64,000 bases of DNA from Rhyacophila brunnea (Eukaryota > Arthropoda > Insecta > Trichoptera > Rhyacophilidae): positions 1 to 64,000 of the forward strand of contig JAGYXB010000451.1 in the NCBI GenBank assembly GCA_022495005.1, in the 5' to 3' direction. A model generated the notes under the pieces. The model was not told the DNA's origin and searched no databases. It saw only the letters and a program-made list of their open reading frames with translations. Position numbers and translations under genes: made by a program. Below are positions 27,705-40,312 of the stretch, in pieces. How positions within the stretch are numbered: position 1 is the first letter of the stretch; every line of letters begins with the position of its first letter.

Positions 27705-27861
27705 TTTTAAAAAATGGTGAAAATTGTTAAAAATGAAATGAAAATGAAATTGTTAAAAATGTTAAAAATGGTAAAAATGGTTTACTTGAATAATTCAAAC
27801 TTTATAATGAAATTAAAAACTATTGAATATAATATTTTAAAAAAATACCAGTGAATCTCAC

Positions 27862-28654
27862 CAGTGGCGCACCCAGGGGGGGGGGCAAGGGGTCTTGGCC
27901 CCCCCCAAAAACATTGAAATTGAAAGCCAATAGATTAGACAAATAAAAACACGGCAAAAAAATGATTTGAAATTCTCCAGAACCCTTTTAAAAAAATTTC
28001 TTTGATTTTAATTTCTAACACAAAAATTTCGAAACACTAATGTCAGGTTTTTTTAGAAACCCAATACCTAAGGGAACTGTCAAAAATTCTCGGTGTCCAC
28101 CCGAATTCCGGAGTGGTGTAGGTCATGGCTGGGGAGGGCTGACAGGGCTCTAGCCTGGGGGCCCGGGCTGTGGGGACCCCGGCGTTTCGGGTTGACCAGA
28201 TAAGTGAGATAAAAACACATCATAAATTAGCTTTAATAGTAAAAAAGTCGCCTGCGGCGCTATTACACTTCATCGCCATGAACATTTTCAATTACTTATA
28301 TAATTATGCAATATATTTTTTGATTATTATGTGTCGATACTCGACAGCTCCGTTATTAAAGTAGATGTATTAAAAATCGCCAATAATTCATTGTATAAGT
28401 ACCCTTAATTTGAACTAATTTGAAAAACGTTAATGTAGTGTTTCACACTGCATTTAATCTTAGCGGTAGGTAGGGGGCCCACCAAATATACTAGCCTGAG
28501 GGCCCGTTTCAGGATGTGGGGACCATGGTATAGGTACAGAGTGCAATAGACCGATAAACGAGAAATTAAGCTGTGAAGAAGAAAGAGTCTATGGGACTAA
28601 TTTACATTCTCCTCCTTGGGCCCCCCCCAATATTAAATCCTGGGTGCGCCACTG
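27862..28654. mobile_element. hAT-type MITE, 793 bp (CAGTGGCGCACCCAGG ends)
   Basis: Perfect 8-bp duplication AATCTCAC at 27854-27861 and 28655-28662. Perfect terminal inverted repeat CAGTGGCGCACCCAGG followed by a G run. Inside, a GC-rich segment occurs twice (around 28150 and 28492, TAGCCTGRGGGCCCG and TGTGGGGACC). Fragments of the same interior occur at 17461-17530 and 59653-59930. No transposase left. Confidence 0.9.
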
Positions 28655-28662
28655 AATCTCAC

Positions 28663-30699
28663 CAAGTCTATGTGTATAGTACAGTAATTTATAAACTTTT
28701 TCGTTTCACGGCGTCTTTGGTGTTAAAAAAATATATTATTGATTAATTTAATAAAACGAAAATTATTAATTATTTTTTTGTTCTTATCCCACTTTTTTAT
28801 TTAATAAATTTTGACCGGTTTCGTCCGTCTCAAAGGGACATTTTCAACTTTGAAATGACCTTTTGAGACGGAAGTATAAAAAAAAATGCGTTTTATTAAA
28901 TTCTAAAAAAATGTAAATGTAATGTAAATTGACAGTAATTATAACAGTGTAATTTGACAGTTGAAAACAAGGCGATACGTTTGTGTGTTTCCAAAAAAAT
29001 CCATAAACACAAAAATGTATGAGCTGATACGCTAATGTGTTGTGTTAATTTCTTTCGATTAAATTATGAGATACGTTTTAGATTATTTCCACACTCATAG
29101 TATATACGGAGTACGTCTTTGTGTTACAGATAGAACCGATTATAGTGAACAAGTCTGCAAACTCAACTAAAAAACGCATTTTTTGTAGATAGGTTTTTTT
29201 ATATGCAATACAGAAAAAGCAGTAAGTATGGCGCGTTGAGATACTATCGCCTGACGGAAACAGTCATGTAGGTATACGGATCTATCGTAGACCGTGTATC
29301 AAGGCGAAGAATTAATATTAATAGGAATTATTAATTGTATACCACCATTAATAATTAGCAGATCAATAATGCACCAATGACATTATTAATGGACAACGCA
29401 CTCAATACAGTAGCTAGCAAGTAAATTGGCGCATAGCGACATTCGCACATGTATATGTAGGCGTCACGCAATTTCCATTATGCGATAGCACGCATCGGGA
29501 TTTTATAGCAATATGACCTTTATTGTAATGGCGTTAGAACTGTGTTTATAGTGCCAATGTTCATTTGAGCGAACCCGTTCGAACCGAACCATTCGACAGA
29601 CCGAGAAAAAGCATCGGGAATTTATAGCAATATCACCTTTATTGTAATGGCGTTAGAACAGATTATGCAATTCGGCAGACCCGACAAAAAAGTGAGTGTT
29701 ATTTTTCATTCCAGATGCTGCGTCCATATTAATGTCATTGTAATGCACCATCAGCATAGGTTAAGGTTATTGATATGCCATCGAACCAGAAATTCGGTAG
29801 TAGTAATTTCCATTCAATTACAATTTTGAAATGGAAAACAAATAATATTATTACATGATCCTGTTACTAAAGAGGTCTAACTGACAATGGATGACCACGT
29901 ATGTGGCTGCAAGAACCTATTTGGATAAGACAACCCCCGATTGCGGCTGATGTATTCAAAACATTGTATTGTTTTACTAGTAGCAGTACGTATACCATAG
30001 TTTACTAACCCCTAATATTACCATGAGTCGTGGTACATACCTTGTATGGCTACGGGCGACGTAGAGCCTCTACGAGTCGCTGCGAAATCGTACAAGTGCA
30101 GGCATGTAGCACAGATTTATTTCCCGTAAGCATAGGCTATTGCTCAAAATTAATTATATATTAAAAATACTATAGTATGTACTATCTTTTATTTAGAATT
30201 AAAATAGAATATTCAAAAATGAATACATATGCGATACATTTATAATAATATGCAATATCCCATATTGCACAATATAACGCTTACGTCTCCGACTTATTTT
30301 GCTAATACACTTTAATATTGATTGTATATTATATTAAAGATTACCCTTGTATATCAATGGTTTTAACCACTCTATAAATATTTGAATTAGGCAGTTAAGT
30401 TGACTATACGGTTTAAAAATATGTATACTGATAGGATAGGTAAAATAAACTTTGTATACATGTTACAAACAATAAACACAATTTAACAGGATTGATGATG
30501 ATTCACTTGAAACAAAAGGAACCTGTCGAAAAAATGACATATTTATGATAATATGACAACTTTCAAAAATTATAACTAGAAGTTGAAGAATAAGAAGACG
30601 ATAATAAAATGTCGTAATACAATCTTTATGTTAGTCTTCGTAGCATAACATTTTTTTAACAAGGCAGTTATATATTGTTATCCACCAGGTAAACTCCTA
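28663..30699. other. Gene-poor stretch
   Basis: Holds the 120-bp partial duplication at 29492 and an inverted CCGTCTCAAA pair at 28825-28872; otherwise nothing recognised. Confidence 0.5.
29492..29661. repeat. Partial tandem duplication, 120-bp period
   Basis: GCATCGGGATTTTATAGCAA at 29492 recurs as GCATCGGGAATTTATAGCAA at 29612, followed in both by CTTTATTGTAATGGCGTTAG. The 70 bp between is single-copy. Confidence 0.7.
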
Positions 30700-31000
30700 A
30701 TCAGAGAGTTTATTTACTACGTAGACAGAGAGCTCTGCGCACTGCCCGAATCTATTACTGGCCCCCAGGGCACCCCCGCTGATTACGCTCTGGAGCGGGG
30801 AATTCCGTTTTCGCATTAGAGCGCGCCGGGGCTGAATTATGGCGGCAATTACTATGATACCGGTTGGTGACACTGCCCGGCGCACAAAAGCGCGCGAAAA
30901 CATTAAAAGCCTTTATTTTACACATGCAAAAGAGCCGCGTCGCTGTTGTTTCCCACCAATATTTTCCAGTTTCTTCTCCCCGCCGCGTAGCTGAGCAGTG
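30700..31000. other. GC- and CpG-rich island
   Basis: About 300 bp with many CG dinucleotides (GCGCGCCGGGGC, CCCGGCGCACAAAAGCGCGC, CCCCGCCGCG). A 68-aa minus-strand frame covers 30697-30903 and is arginine-rich without a recognised domain. Could be a promoter with first exon of a gene outside the window, or an inserted element. Confidence 0.35.
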
Positions 31001-31021
31001 GCGTCACGTTATAAGAAAAAA

Positions 31022-31255
31022 CGTCAAATCATCATCAGCCTGAATCTATCCACTGCTGGATGAAAGCCTCTTCAAACTGCTTCTACTTCTCTCGGTCCTG
31101 TGAGTTACGCTGCCACGTACTTCCGCAGATATCATTTCATCGATCCAGCGGCCTCTAGGTCTACCTTGCAGACGTTTTGTACCTCTGGGATACCAATGGA
31201 TGACTATATTTGTCCAACGATTGTCTTTTCTTCGAGCTATGTAGAATGAAGAAAA
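31022..31255 (-). mobile_element. LINE 3' end fragment
   Basis: Minus strand reads RRKDNRWTNIVIHWYPRG then GRPRGRWIDEMI, the usual pre-C-terminal pattern of these LINEs. The nucleotide end CATCATCAGCCTGAATC is the widespread insect LINE terminus in antisense. Confidence 0.7.
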
Positions 31256-32136
31256 AATGTCAAATACCTACGTTTAAAGTCCAAATAACATAACATATTA
31301 CCTATGCTTAATATTACGATAGTCAATTTAAAGTATCAAAAAGATATTAGTATCTTTTAAATAGATATTTTCGATATACAATCAAGTAGCATCATGAAAA
31401 AAAATAACAGACTAACTGAAAAACATTGGGCATTGTGACCCTCGTTGAAAGTACCTAATGAGTCCAATATTTTCCAGAAATGTCATCGAAACTCTTTTCT
31501 AATTAGATATATTTATGTTTACGTATTGGATTTATTGTTTTAACCCTTTGAAATAGAAATAACAATAATACAAAAGTGTCGATTTGTCAGAAAATAACCG
31601 ATTTCTAATTGTCGGAAAAGTCCTGATATCGACGCTACTGTTTTTGCACAACAGGGGAATGGTTGTAAAATTTGTAATCCCAGTATATGTGTTTATAATG
31701 TAATATTATTAAATCAATGGGAATTTACATGACAACACTGGATTAGAGAAAAAAATCGTCACCACAAATGTGAATATTTTAAACATAAATGATGAAAGAG
31801 TGCCTTATTTACTAGATTAATTACCGACAGTACCCACTTACAAGTGGGATAATCCGGGTAGCTGGACGATTTATACTAATACATTGAATCTAATAGTGGT
31901 AGAAATCATTTCTTCTTTAGATAAATAATGTCGACTAATCATCAGATGCTAATTTGTTCTCGGTGTGAAGATGCTTCTCGAAAGTTCTTGGTTATTCGTT
32001 TTATTGCTTGAAGAACAAATGCCATAAAGTCGATTGATCTGAATTTTAATTAATAGCGTTTTGGTTTTAGTTATTCGCATACCGACAATAAAAAAATAAT
32101 GTCATAATTGAGGTGCTGAGGATTAAATGAGTTCTT

Positions 32137-32592
32137 TTTTCAACGTTTTTCTTAGCTCGTATTCTTATTCGTCCGGTGGTTGTTTGTCAGGTACAAATCT
32201 TGCAATCGATTTTTAACTAACTTTCCGACTAGCTAGACATTTAAAACTTTTAGAATATATCAGAACACGATGCCAATGCATATTTTAATTCTTTTAGCAA
32301 TCTTTAAGTAGAGTTGAATTCATTTTCAGTTAATTCTGTTTTGTATGAAAAGTTATTTCGACACCATTATTGGTTGCTAGGGTCTGGGGTCCTAGCAACT
32401 AAATTATTAATATATACGTGCGTTACTATGGAAATCAATATGACATGTCAAAATGACATTTCAGTATTATTTCTATCAAGCACAAATTTTTTAAGTCAAG
32501 TCAAGTTTAAATGATTCAACAGAAAATTTTAAAACGTTGTATATAAATGTGTATATAAGTTCTTTTTATCTTGTAATTATTTATCATGTCAG
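32137..32592 (+). repeat. Dispersed repeat B, copy 2
   Basis: Partner of 5946-6467, same orientation. Followed 35 bp later by MITE copy 1 (32628). Confidence 0.8.
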
Positions 32593-32627
32593 GTATCCAA
32601 TGGCTACATAAAGTCGCTCAAGATATT

Positions 32628-32855
32628 AAGGTTCAAATAGACTATACGACGATCGGGCACATATATTCTAAGAGCGTTTTAGTGTCTATGATCAAATCTA
32701 TGCCATTCCGACATTTATACATACATATTGTATGACAACTATGACATCGTATTTACACTCTGTGACACCCTGTGACACAGGACGCCAACATAAGAAACGG
32801 GTTTTTCGACATATATATTATGACCGATCGTCATAGTGTATTTAAAGCATTAGCA
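32628..32855. mobile_element. MITE copy 1, inverted-end arrangement
   Basis: Left end TTCAAATAGACTATACGACG and right end (complement) TTAAATACACTATGACGATC form terminal inverted repeats around ATGACATCGTATTTACACT. The second copy at 58648 has its interior reversed. Confidence 0.7.
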
Positions 32856-33378
32856 ACAATAATTATTGTATATGTAGGTACCTACTTAATTTATTATTCT
32901 CAACTTGTATGATCTCGTTGAAATTGCATTTTAGCAGGCATGTTTCTTGAATTACATGTATTAAAATACTTAGTTCATACTAATAAAAAATAAACATTTT
33001 TACATCACCACATCATTAAAATAGGATATAGGATAGGCGCGAAACAGGATTAAAATATATTATAACTGATTTGTATGAAAAGTTATAAGCATTTTGTTCG
33101 TCATAATTGGGTTATATTGGGTACCTACACACTACATAGACGTATGATGTGTATGAAATGTTGTCATTATCTTCATAGCAATATAATATTATCATATATT
33201 ATAGTAACTTGTCTTCCGCCAAGCACTACCTATCAACATTAATAAAATTAAGGAAATGTCAATATTTTTTTCTTCACATAAGTAATAATAATGAATCATT
33301 TGAGACAAATTCCCCATTTTACAGAATATTGAAAACAGTTGTATAATTTACAATGGCATATACATTTAGCTGTGTCGC

Positions 33379-34365
33379 GTGAGAGCAGCCCGAACACCCT
33401 CTGACCTCTTAGAAATCACGTCAGGAGTCAAGCAAGGATATGTACTTGCGCCCTTTCTTTTTATCATCATGATGGATTTCATAATGCGTAAGACGGACAG
33501 TGAGATACGCCTACATCATGATGACACAACCAATCTATGCGAAGAAAGACTGTGCGACTTGAAGTATGCAGATGACGCAGTCGTGTTTGACTCGACGATC
33601 GAACGATTGGAAGCAACCGTGAACAGGCTCGCCGCGAACTCGAAACGTGTTGGTCTTCATCTGAATGCGGCTAAGACCAAATCCATGTGCAGTGCTGTAT
33701 GCATCGACGCCGACACTCCTCTGCGGGTTTCCGGTCTGCCCGTCGAGCTGGTGTCCAGGTTCAAATACTTGGGTGCCACGGTTGCTGATGATAGTGGTAT
33801 TTCTAGTGAGCTTGGAATCCGCATGATGTGGCGGGTTTGCGTTCAACCAACTTGGAGTCGTACGGAGGTCAAGGCTGCATTCTGTGAGGACCAAATGTCG
33901 TTTGTTTAACGCGTGCGTGCTACCCAGTTCCCGTACGCTGTGAGACATGGCATCTTACTAAGCTTCAAGAGTCTCGGCTTTTGAGCTTTGAGAATCGATG
34001 TCTCCGCCGAATCTTAGGGGTACATTGGTACGACCGCGTTACAAACTCCCGAGTTCGTGAGCAGACACAACAGCCTTCGGCGATTGAAGTTATCATGAAG
34101 AGACGCTTTACGTGGCTGGGACACGTATTCCGGATGCCGCCAAAGATTGCGGCACTTCGTACCCTTGTGGCACAGCCTCAAGGGTTCCGTCGCCGTGGCC
34201 GGCCCTCCCTCACCCTGCAGCGGTGCTACAACAGCGACTTACGTGCTGCAGGTCTGACATGGCGGGAGGCGCAAGAGTTGGCGATGGACCGAGGGAAGTC
34301 GCGCCAACTTGTGTTTGCCCTATGCCCCAATGTTGAGATTTGACAGGGTGGAAGAAAAAGAAGAA
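33379..34365 (+). pseudogene. 5'-truncated LINE reverse transcriptase, frameshifted
   Basis: Non-LTR reverse transcriptase fragment. SGVKQGYVLAPFLF near the start is the RT motif before the palm. DLKYADDAVVF contains the catalytic (F/Y)ADD box. RFKYLGATVADDSG and, after a frameshift near 33835, a thumb-like NACVLPSS, then ENRCLRRILGV and RFTWLGHVFRMP follow, ending with RGRPSLTL and LTWREAQELAMDRG. The endonuclease and first half of RT are missing, and at least two frame changes (about 33835 and 33935) break it. It ends near a (GAA)n-rich tail. Chromosomal retrotransposon, inactive; RTE-like or Jockey-like by motif, clade not certain. Confidence 0.85.
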
Positions 34366-36004
34366 GACATTTAGCTTCGACATCGCTCAACTCGGTCACT
34401 GGTCATTTGTATTATTTCAATCCTACGCTCCTCAATTGGGAGGTGATACCGCGTATTTCTACTAGATCGTAATATTAACCAATTGCCTAGGTTTTCTTGT
34501 GTGGTACGCACTGCCTCGTTCCAGAGAAATCTTTTTCGGGGAACAGTAGCTAACGTGTAGTTTTCTAAAATGTAGGTATAATAATGTTACACAAAAGCTG
34601 ATGTAATTAGTGAACACGAAAGGAAACAATTCCCTATGAAGCCTGGTTATTCGATTTGTTAAGAATATTAAATTAGCATTGAATTGCCAAGACATTGATT
34701 CATTCTTAAATCAAGCATGCAAATCCTTTGTTTCTACTTGTGTTACCAAGTCGACCTTTTCTAAAAAGCTACGCCTTGTGTATATGCATATTGTATACCT
34801 ATCGGGATTCAGTTGATTAGCACCGGTTTGCAAGATCCGGTTCATTAAATGTCATAATAATATGTTCGTCAAATCGGTCCTTTCAAAACTTCTTTGAAAT
34901 GTATTAATTACGGTATCAATGATTTCTGTGACTATTTTAAAATCTTCTGACAAATTAACACAATGATGTGATTCCAAGAACTGTTCCAACGGCTAAAAAT
35001 AGGCAAACTCTTAAGTTTAGACCCAGTACAGTCAAAGAGTAATTTGGAAGGAATTGAATATAGTAAAATAAAATAAACAATACTTAAACACATTTTTTGT
35101 GCTAAATTATCAATCCCACCACTAGATATAGTAATAACGTTAGTTTTTATAATCATGGAAATTGCATGTGCTGAATCTCCATGGTGATTCCTATGCTCCA
35201 AATAAACAAAGTGAAATTAATACTATTAGAAAAATAATAGGAACTGGAAATTCGAATTTCAACAGATAAAAAAAAAGAAATTAAATTATTGAATTTTGGA
35301 CGATATGAAATTTAATATTTGGATAGATAATTTACGAGAATTGGTTGTAAACCATTTTTTTATCCCCTATTTACAGCCACGAGATTAAGTGGTCGGATAG
35401 AGAGAATATTACTAACACAATAATATTATTATACTCTCGACAAAAAATGAGAATTTTTGAACCGCGAACCCAATAAATCTCTCTGCCCTTCGTTGATAAT
35501 CTGTTTAATTAAAAATTGAACACAAACATCCAAAAATATAAATAAGTAATTAATGGAGAATAATATTACGTACTAAATGTTTTATAGAACGCAGTAATTT
35601 ATCAAGATAAAACTTTCCTTAAAATATTTTTATTGCATTTTTGTAACCACGATTCTCTGCATGAAAAAATGTTAAAAGTATAACTTTGACACTTTAAATG
35701 TTTTACTAGCCATCAAAAATTTCTTGTACCTGAAGCGGCACTAACTTTCTTTTTTATCGACCATCAAAATTTTGAAGTATTACCTGCTTATGTACCTAAG
35801 TATATCAAGCATTCTCGAGTTTTCTCGAAACATTTTGCTACCATTTCGCTTTGTGTGCACGAAATTTTCCATAGAAAGTACCGACCACTCTTACACAACA
35901 TTGTGTTACGTGCATAACAATGAAATTCAAAAAAAAAGAGTCACATACGATTCCTTATCGTATTGTTCTTCTCATACCAACAGACAAAAATATACACTTA
36001 CCAG
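34366..36004. other. Gene-poor stretch
   Basis: AT-rich, with no recognised element or coding exon. Small frames on both strands have no domain signature. Confidence 0.5.
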
Positions 36005-36145
36005 TCACGTGAAAAACGGGGCTTTAATATTTAAAAAGCTTCCAGGGGCGCCAAATAAGGGCCGGGGTATATTCCCGACACCCCAGGGCCCCGAGGGAGG
36101 ACCCCGCCGGGACCTCAGAGGGCCGGTAGACTGGGGCCTCATCCC
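36005..36145. other. GC-rich segment, unclassified
   Basis: GGCCCCGAGGGAGGACCCCG and GGGCCGGTAGACTGGGGCC stand out from the AT-rich flanks. Similar in composition to the interior of the 27862 element, but I could not align it convincingly. Frames on both strands are proline/arginine-rich and look non-coding. Confidence 0.4.
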
Positions 36146-36723
36146 ATGAAGGGATATAAAATTTATAACGCCAAATTTCTTCGGCAAAACTCATTCGAGA
36201 AGTTTTTACGCGCGCAAGTATAACTTTTCCGACGCGAATTTAAATTCTGTATTATTTGGGATGCAAAGTCGAGTGTCTGTGTAGTGCGTAGGATTACTTG
36301 AGTGCTCTTTAACGGATATATGTAAATCTTCCATCTTATATAATCTGAAAAATATAATAATAAAATGTATACTCACTATGGCATTGATTCCAAACCCAAG
36401 TCCCGCGGAATTCGGGGGTTTTGCGAAAATTCTCAAAAGCTTACAAAAAAACTAAACCTACCTAATAAAATGGTATTACTCAGTAAAGGAAAATTCTAGC
36501 AGTGAGTAATGAACCATTAAAAGTAGAAGAATTCAGTTTTCAGTTAAAAACGTCTCAGCCTACTATATAACATACACTATTAATTTTGTTTCTGTAAAAG
36601 CGTTTGAGACGTATGTACGTACTAACATTACAGTCACAGTCTTTGTATATTGTTATATTATTATTTAATGTTAAGTTTACATGCCCATTATATTTAGATA
36701 ATGTGGAAATACATATTATTAAG

Positions 36724-37098
36724 GGCGGACGTGCTCAGCGTGGGTCAAAATGGAGCTTTTTTCTATTTTCAAAGCATGATCCTGGACATACCTTAAACGT
36801 TGTAGATAATCTATTTATATAATTTTGAAGCCTTATTATCCTTTATATTTATTTTAAACACTTGATGACTGCATAAAGTATTTTTATTACATAAAATAGT
36901 ATTCTTTTAACGGCCCACGTGCTCGTCGTAGGTCAAAATTGATTTATTATTGTATTTTCAAACCATGATCCTGGACACTCCTTAAACGTTGTAGATAATC
37001 TATTTATATAATTTAGAAGCCTTATTATCCTTTATAGTTATTTTAAACATTTGATGACTGCATAAAGTATTTTTGTTACATAAAATAGTATTCTTTTA
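36724..37098. repeat. Tandem duplication, two units of about 187 bp
   Basis: Unit 1 from 36724, unit 2 from 36911. Shared blocks include CATGATCCTGGACA, AACGTTGTAGATAATCTATT and GATGACTGCATAAAGTATTT. Non-coding. Confidence 0.85.
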
Positions 37099-37605
37099 AA
37101 CCTCTCGCTCTAATGTTTTAGAATATAGTCATATTTCGGTACATAACTGTGCAGTGGTGTTAAATTTTTTTATGTTTATTAATTTTTAAACGCATTTATG
37201 AAACCATTAGTATAATTTATTACGAGATAATTTTTGTAAAATATTCACGATAAAAAATTATATTGATAATCTCTGTGATCCCAAATTTGACAAGAATTGA
37301 GCATTTTATTATTCAAAAAATCGGCAAGATTAACACATTTGAAGATGATTCTAAAGATATTTATTATAAGCTATGTCTTTGACCATTCAAGTGTGATAAA
37401 CATCTTATGAATAATGATTGCTTTATAATAATTATTGACCTAAGAATAAGGTAGTGTTTTTTGGAAATACGCCATTTCTTTTGTCATTCCCTAGTGTTTA
37501 AGCTACAACATACGGCCGTAGCCATAAATTGACAAACTATAATTAAAGTAGGGAGTAAAATTATGTTAACGCGCGTGTTTGAACATGTACCTAACCGAAT
37601 TTTTT
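37072..37605 (-). repeat. Dispersed repeat A, copy 2, inverted
   Basis: Reverse-complement partner of 10545-11081. Directly preceded by a tandem duplication that shares its ATAAAATAGTATTCTTTTAA end. Confidence 0.75.
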
Positions 37606-38597
37606 TTTATTTTTTTTTAAATGGCCAGAATATCGTTTACAAAGATAGGTCCAGAGATGAAATCGGCGTAGTCAATTGGTCTACTCGTCCATCATACATT
37701 TCAAACAATTCAATATAACATGGTCAGTATCCTGCATCCAGCACTCGGCCTTCTCCATTGATCCACTTCACGTAAATATGAGCAAAGTTTCCATAGCCGG
37801 TGAGAAATTGCATGATCTAGAATAGTGGGCGCAAGAGATGATTGGGAAAAACTTATAAGACCTATATTTGCTATTATTTGAAGTGGTCTCCCATCTGCCT
37901 TACCAGACTTTAAGCTACCACATCGTGGCGATTTCTATGGGTTATGGAGGTTCAAAGCTGTTCCCTATATGTGAACTTTGTAGCCCCAAAGACCCTCAAA
38001 AATAATAGGTATAGTCATATAATATCTATATAAGCTAGACTACGTCTCATATATAAACGTAATCACATTAATAGCTAATATTATATCTTGACTAGAGATT
38101 GTATCTCTAGTGATAGCACCCCTAACTTTCGAGATCCGCCGAACTTTTGGTGACGGACCGAGCATGCAATTACAAAACTTGTGGGGACAATTTCACGACC
38201 CCCAAGGGACGGAGGAGATTTACAAAGAACAAGGGGACGCGCTCCACCGGTGCAGAGCCACTGCATGCATCTAACTTTGCTGCAATCGAAAATGGATGGG
38301 TTGCATTTTGTTTTGAATTTGTAAATTGCGAAAACAAACTCCAGTTATATTCTTTTACTTAAGGGGACGTTCTACAGAATTGGCCTTGAGAATTGAAAAT
38401 ATGATTTATTAACATGTGGTCCATAATATCTGGTCTACCTACTAGTTAATATAAAAAGGTCGTGTCAAAGTTGTTTGTGTCAATAAATTTGCTCTATGAC
38501 TCGATCCGGCTCATATTTCATCAGGGTTGTCGAAGACATAAATCATAAATAATTATAATTTTAAATTTTTATTTATATATTATTTAAGTTTTGTGCA
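37606..38597. other. Anonymous stretch with a slightly GC-richer part
   Basis: 38080-38290 has more balanced composition and overlapping 61-71-aa frames on both strands, but no protein family is recognised. A CTAGAGATTGTATCTCTAG palindrome lies at 38092. Confidence 0.4.
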
Positions 38598-38714
38598 TCT
38601 AACGCCGGCAACAAGTTAAGTTGCTGGCAACCTCGTTAGATTTTACGATAATTATGATGATTATCGTAAAATTTAATGAGGTTGCCAGCAACTTGTTGCC
38701 AGTGTGGAAATGGC
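38598..38714. mobile_element. Palindromic MITE, about 117 bp
   Basis: AACTTGTTGCTGGCAACCTC-like arms with an ACGATAAT centre; pairing is almost perfect over 38615-38696. A half-copy is at 7504-7552 (AACAAGTTGCTGGCAACCTC). Confidence 0.7.
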
Positions 38715-39772
38715 TTAATATCCACTGTGGTTCACGTAGTGGCATGGATCTGGGGTTGACTAATTCAGGAAGTCAACACCCATGATAGAATTTTTTCCCG
38801 TTTTGGTTGCATTATATTCCAAAACTCTTCTGTAAAAATCGTTTCCGATTTTATAAATGGAAATTTCTCGGTGTACATAGTAAACAAACCTACGAATAAA
38901 AAAAGACAAGAAGGAACATACTGATTCATCGCAGTAAAATCTGGCAATCAAATTCGCCATTTTGAAAAGCGACGATTTTTCGTAAACAAATATCACGTGG
39001 TCTGTACGTGTGCGGCCGTGATTTGTACACATCTTCCTTCCTGTCTTTTTTTATTCGTAGAAACAAACAGTATTTTTTTATTTGTTATATGAAGTTGGCC
39101 TTGAATCTGTAATAAAATAATACACAATTAAAAGATTTTGAAATAGAAAAAAAAAACACATTTCCAAGCTTTCAGCCGTGCTCACTCATGAATGTCATTC
39201 GTCATTTAGATAAGTATATACACATTTTGATGTTATTTTGCAAAGTGCGAATGTAATGTTTTCAAATAATTGATATGGATTAATTATACCATCGTATTAT
39301 TTTCTCGAAATCATAAACATACTATAATAGTATTTGAGTATCAACCTATGTTCAATTTGAATTGGGTTATAATAATAATATACCCGTATATATATCAATA
39401 GTATGTTTGCTACAAAATCCACCCAAGTTATCAGTACGTACTTGCACAGGTTTGATTAAAAACTATGATGAAATTAACATTTAAAAAATATTAATTCATA
39501 TTATTTTGACAGTCCTGTTTTCTGATCGGCGTACATCTTGCAGGTGTTTATAAAATAATAATAATGTTCAGCGGCAGACAATATCAATGATAATAATAAT
39601 GTTTCTTGAAATAAAATCTCCGATGATTAGTGATTTTTGCGAAAAGATCGATTTAAATTGACGTACTTACGACGCCGAGGTCCTTTTTATACTAAATTAT
39701 ATTTGAATGTCGAGCTCTTCAGGCTTTCTGGTCACATTAATAATAATTAATTTTTATCTTCACCGTCTAGGT

Positions 39773-40312
39773 CAGGGGGGGGCAAACTTTTTGGATGGAG
39801 GGCCAAATTCAAGAATTCAAAATGAGCGGCGGGCCGCAAGTAAAATACTATTTTTAGATATACACTATTTATTATCACGAAAAATAAACACTTAAAACTG
39901 CTTCTAAATGGGCATCGGAGATATTTGAGGTTTTTTTTTATTGAGGTTCATGATCGAAAATGTTTGTTCACATATATAGGTTGATCCAAAAATAACGAAC
40001 ATTTTTCTTGCATAATCTTTAAGTTGGTCGAATTAGTCTGAATTAAGGGCATTGTAAAATTTTGAGATTTCTTCACGACGATGCAATTCTCTTAAATCAG
40101 TGTCACACTGCAGATCAATAATCTCAAGTTGTAGCTCTGTCGGTACACTATCAATATCTATTGAAAATGGACCGCGTAGTATTGCTAAACAAATTTTAAT
40201 CTATTGTCAATATTTTTTTAAAACTTATAAAAAAGTTATTCGTAATCAGAAGTACAATTAATGATGGCGGGCCGCAAAAAATACCCGGCGGGCCGCAGTT
40301 TGCCCCCCCCTG
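39773..40312. mobile_element. hAT element, 540 bp, with transposase remnant
   Basis: Perfect 8-bp duplication GTCTAGGT at 39765-39772 and 40313-40320. The terminal inverted repeat is CAGGGGGGGGCAAACT, typical of hAT elements. GGCGGGCCGC motifs flank both ends. The interior is a deleted derivative of a coding copy. Confidence 0.95.
39904..40170 (-). pseudogene. hAT transposase C-terminal dimerisation region, broken
   Basis: Minus-strand frame from about 40170 to the stop at 39904-39906, about 88 codons with one in-frame TAA in the middle, after YNALNSD. Recognisable features are LQCDTDLREL, then KMFVIFGSTYICEQTFSIMN, the conserved C-terminal block of hAT transposases related to the domesticated GTF2IRD2/EPM2AIP1-like group. 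Only the extreme C-terminus remains; the DDE catalytic part is deleted, so it is inactive. Confidence 0.85.

Noticed and set aside
33535..33948. Minus-strand 137-aa frame
   Set aside because: Antisense of the LINE reverse transcriptase; no protein features.
36005..36187. Proline- and glycine-rich frame
   Set aside because: Arises from a GC-rich non-coding patch that is open on both strands.
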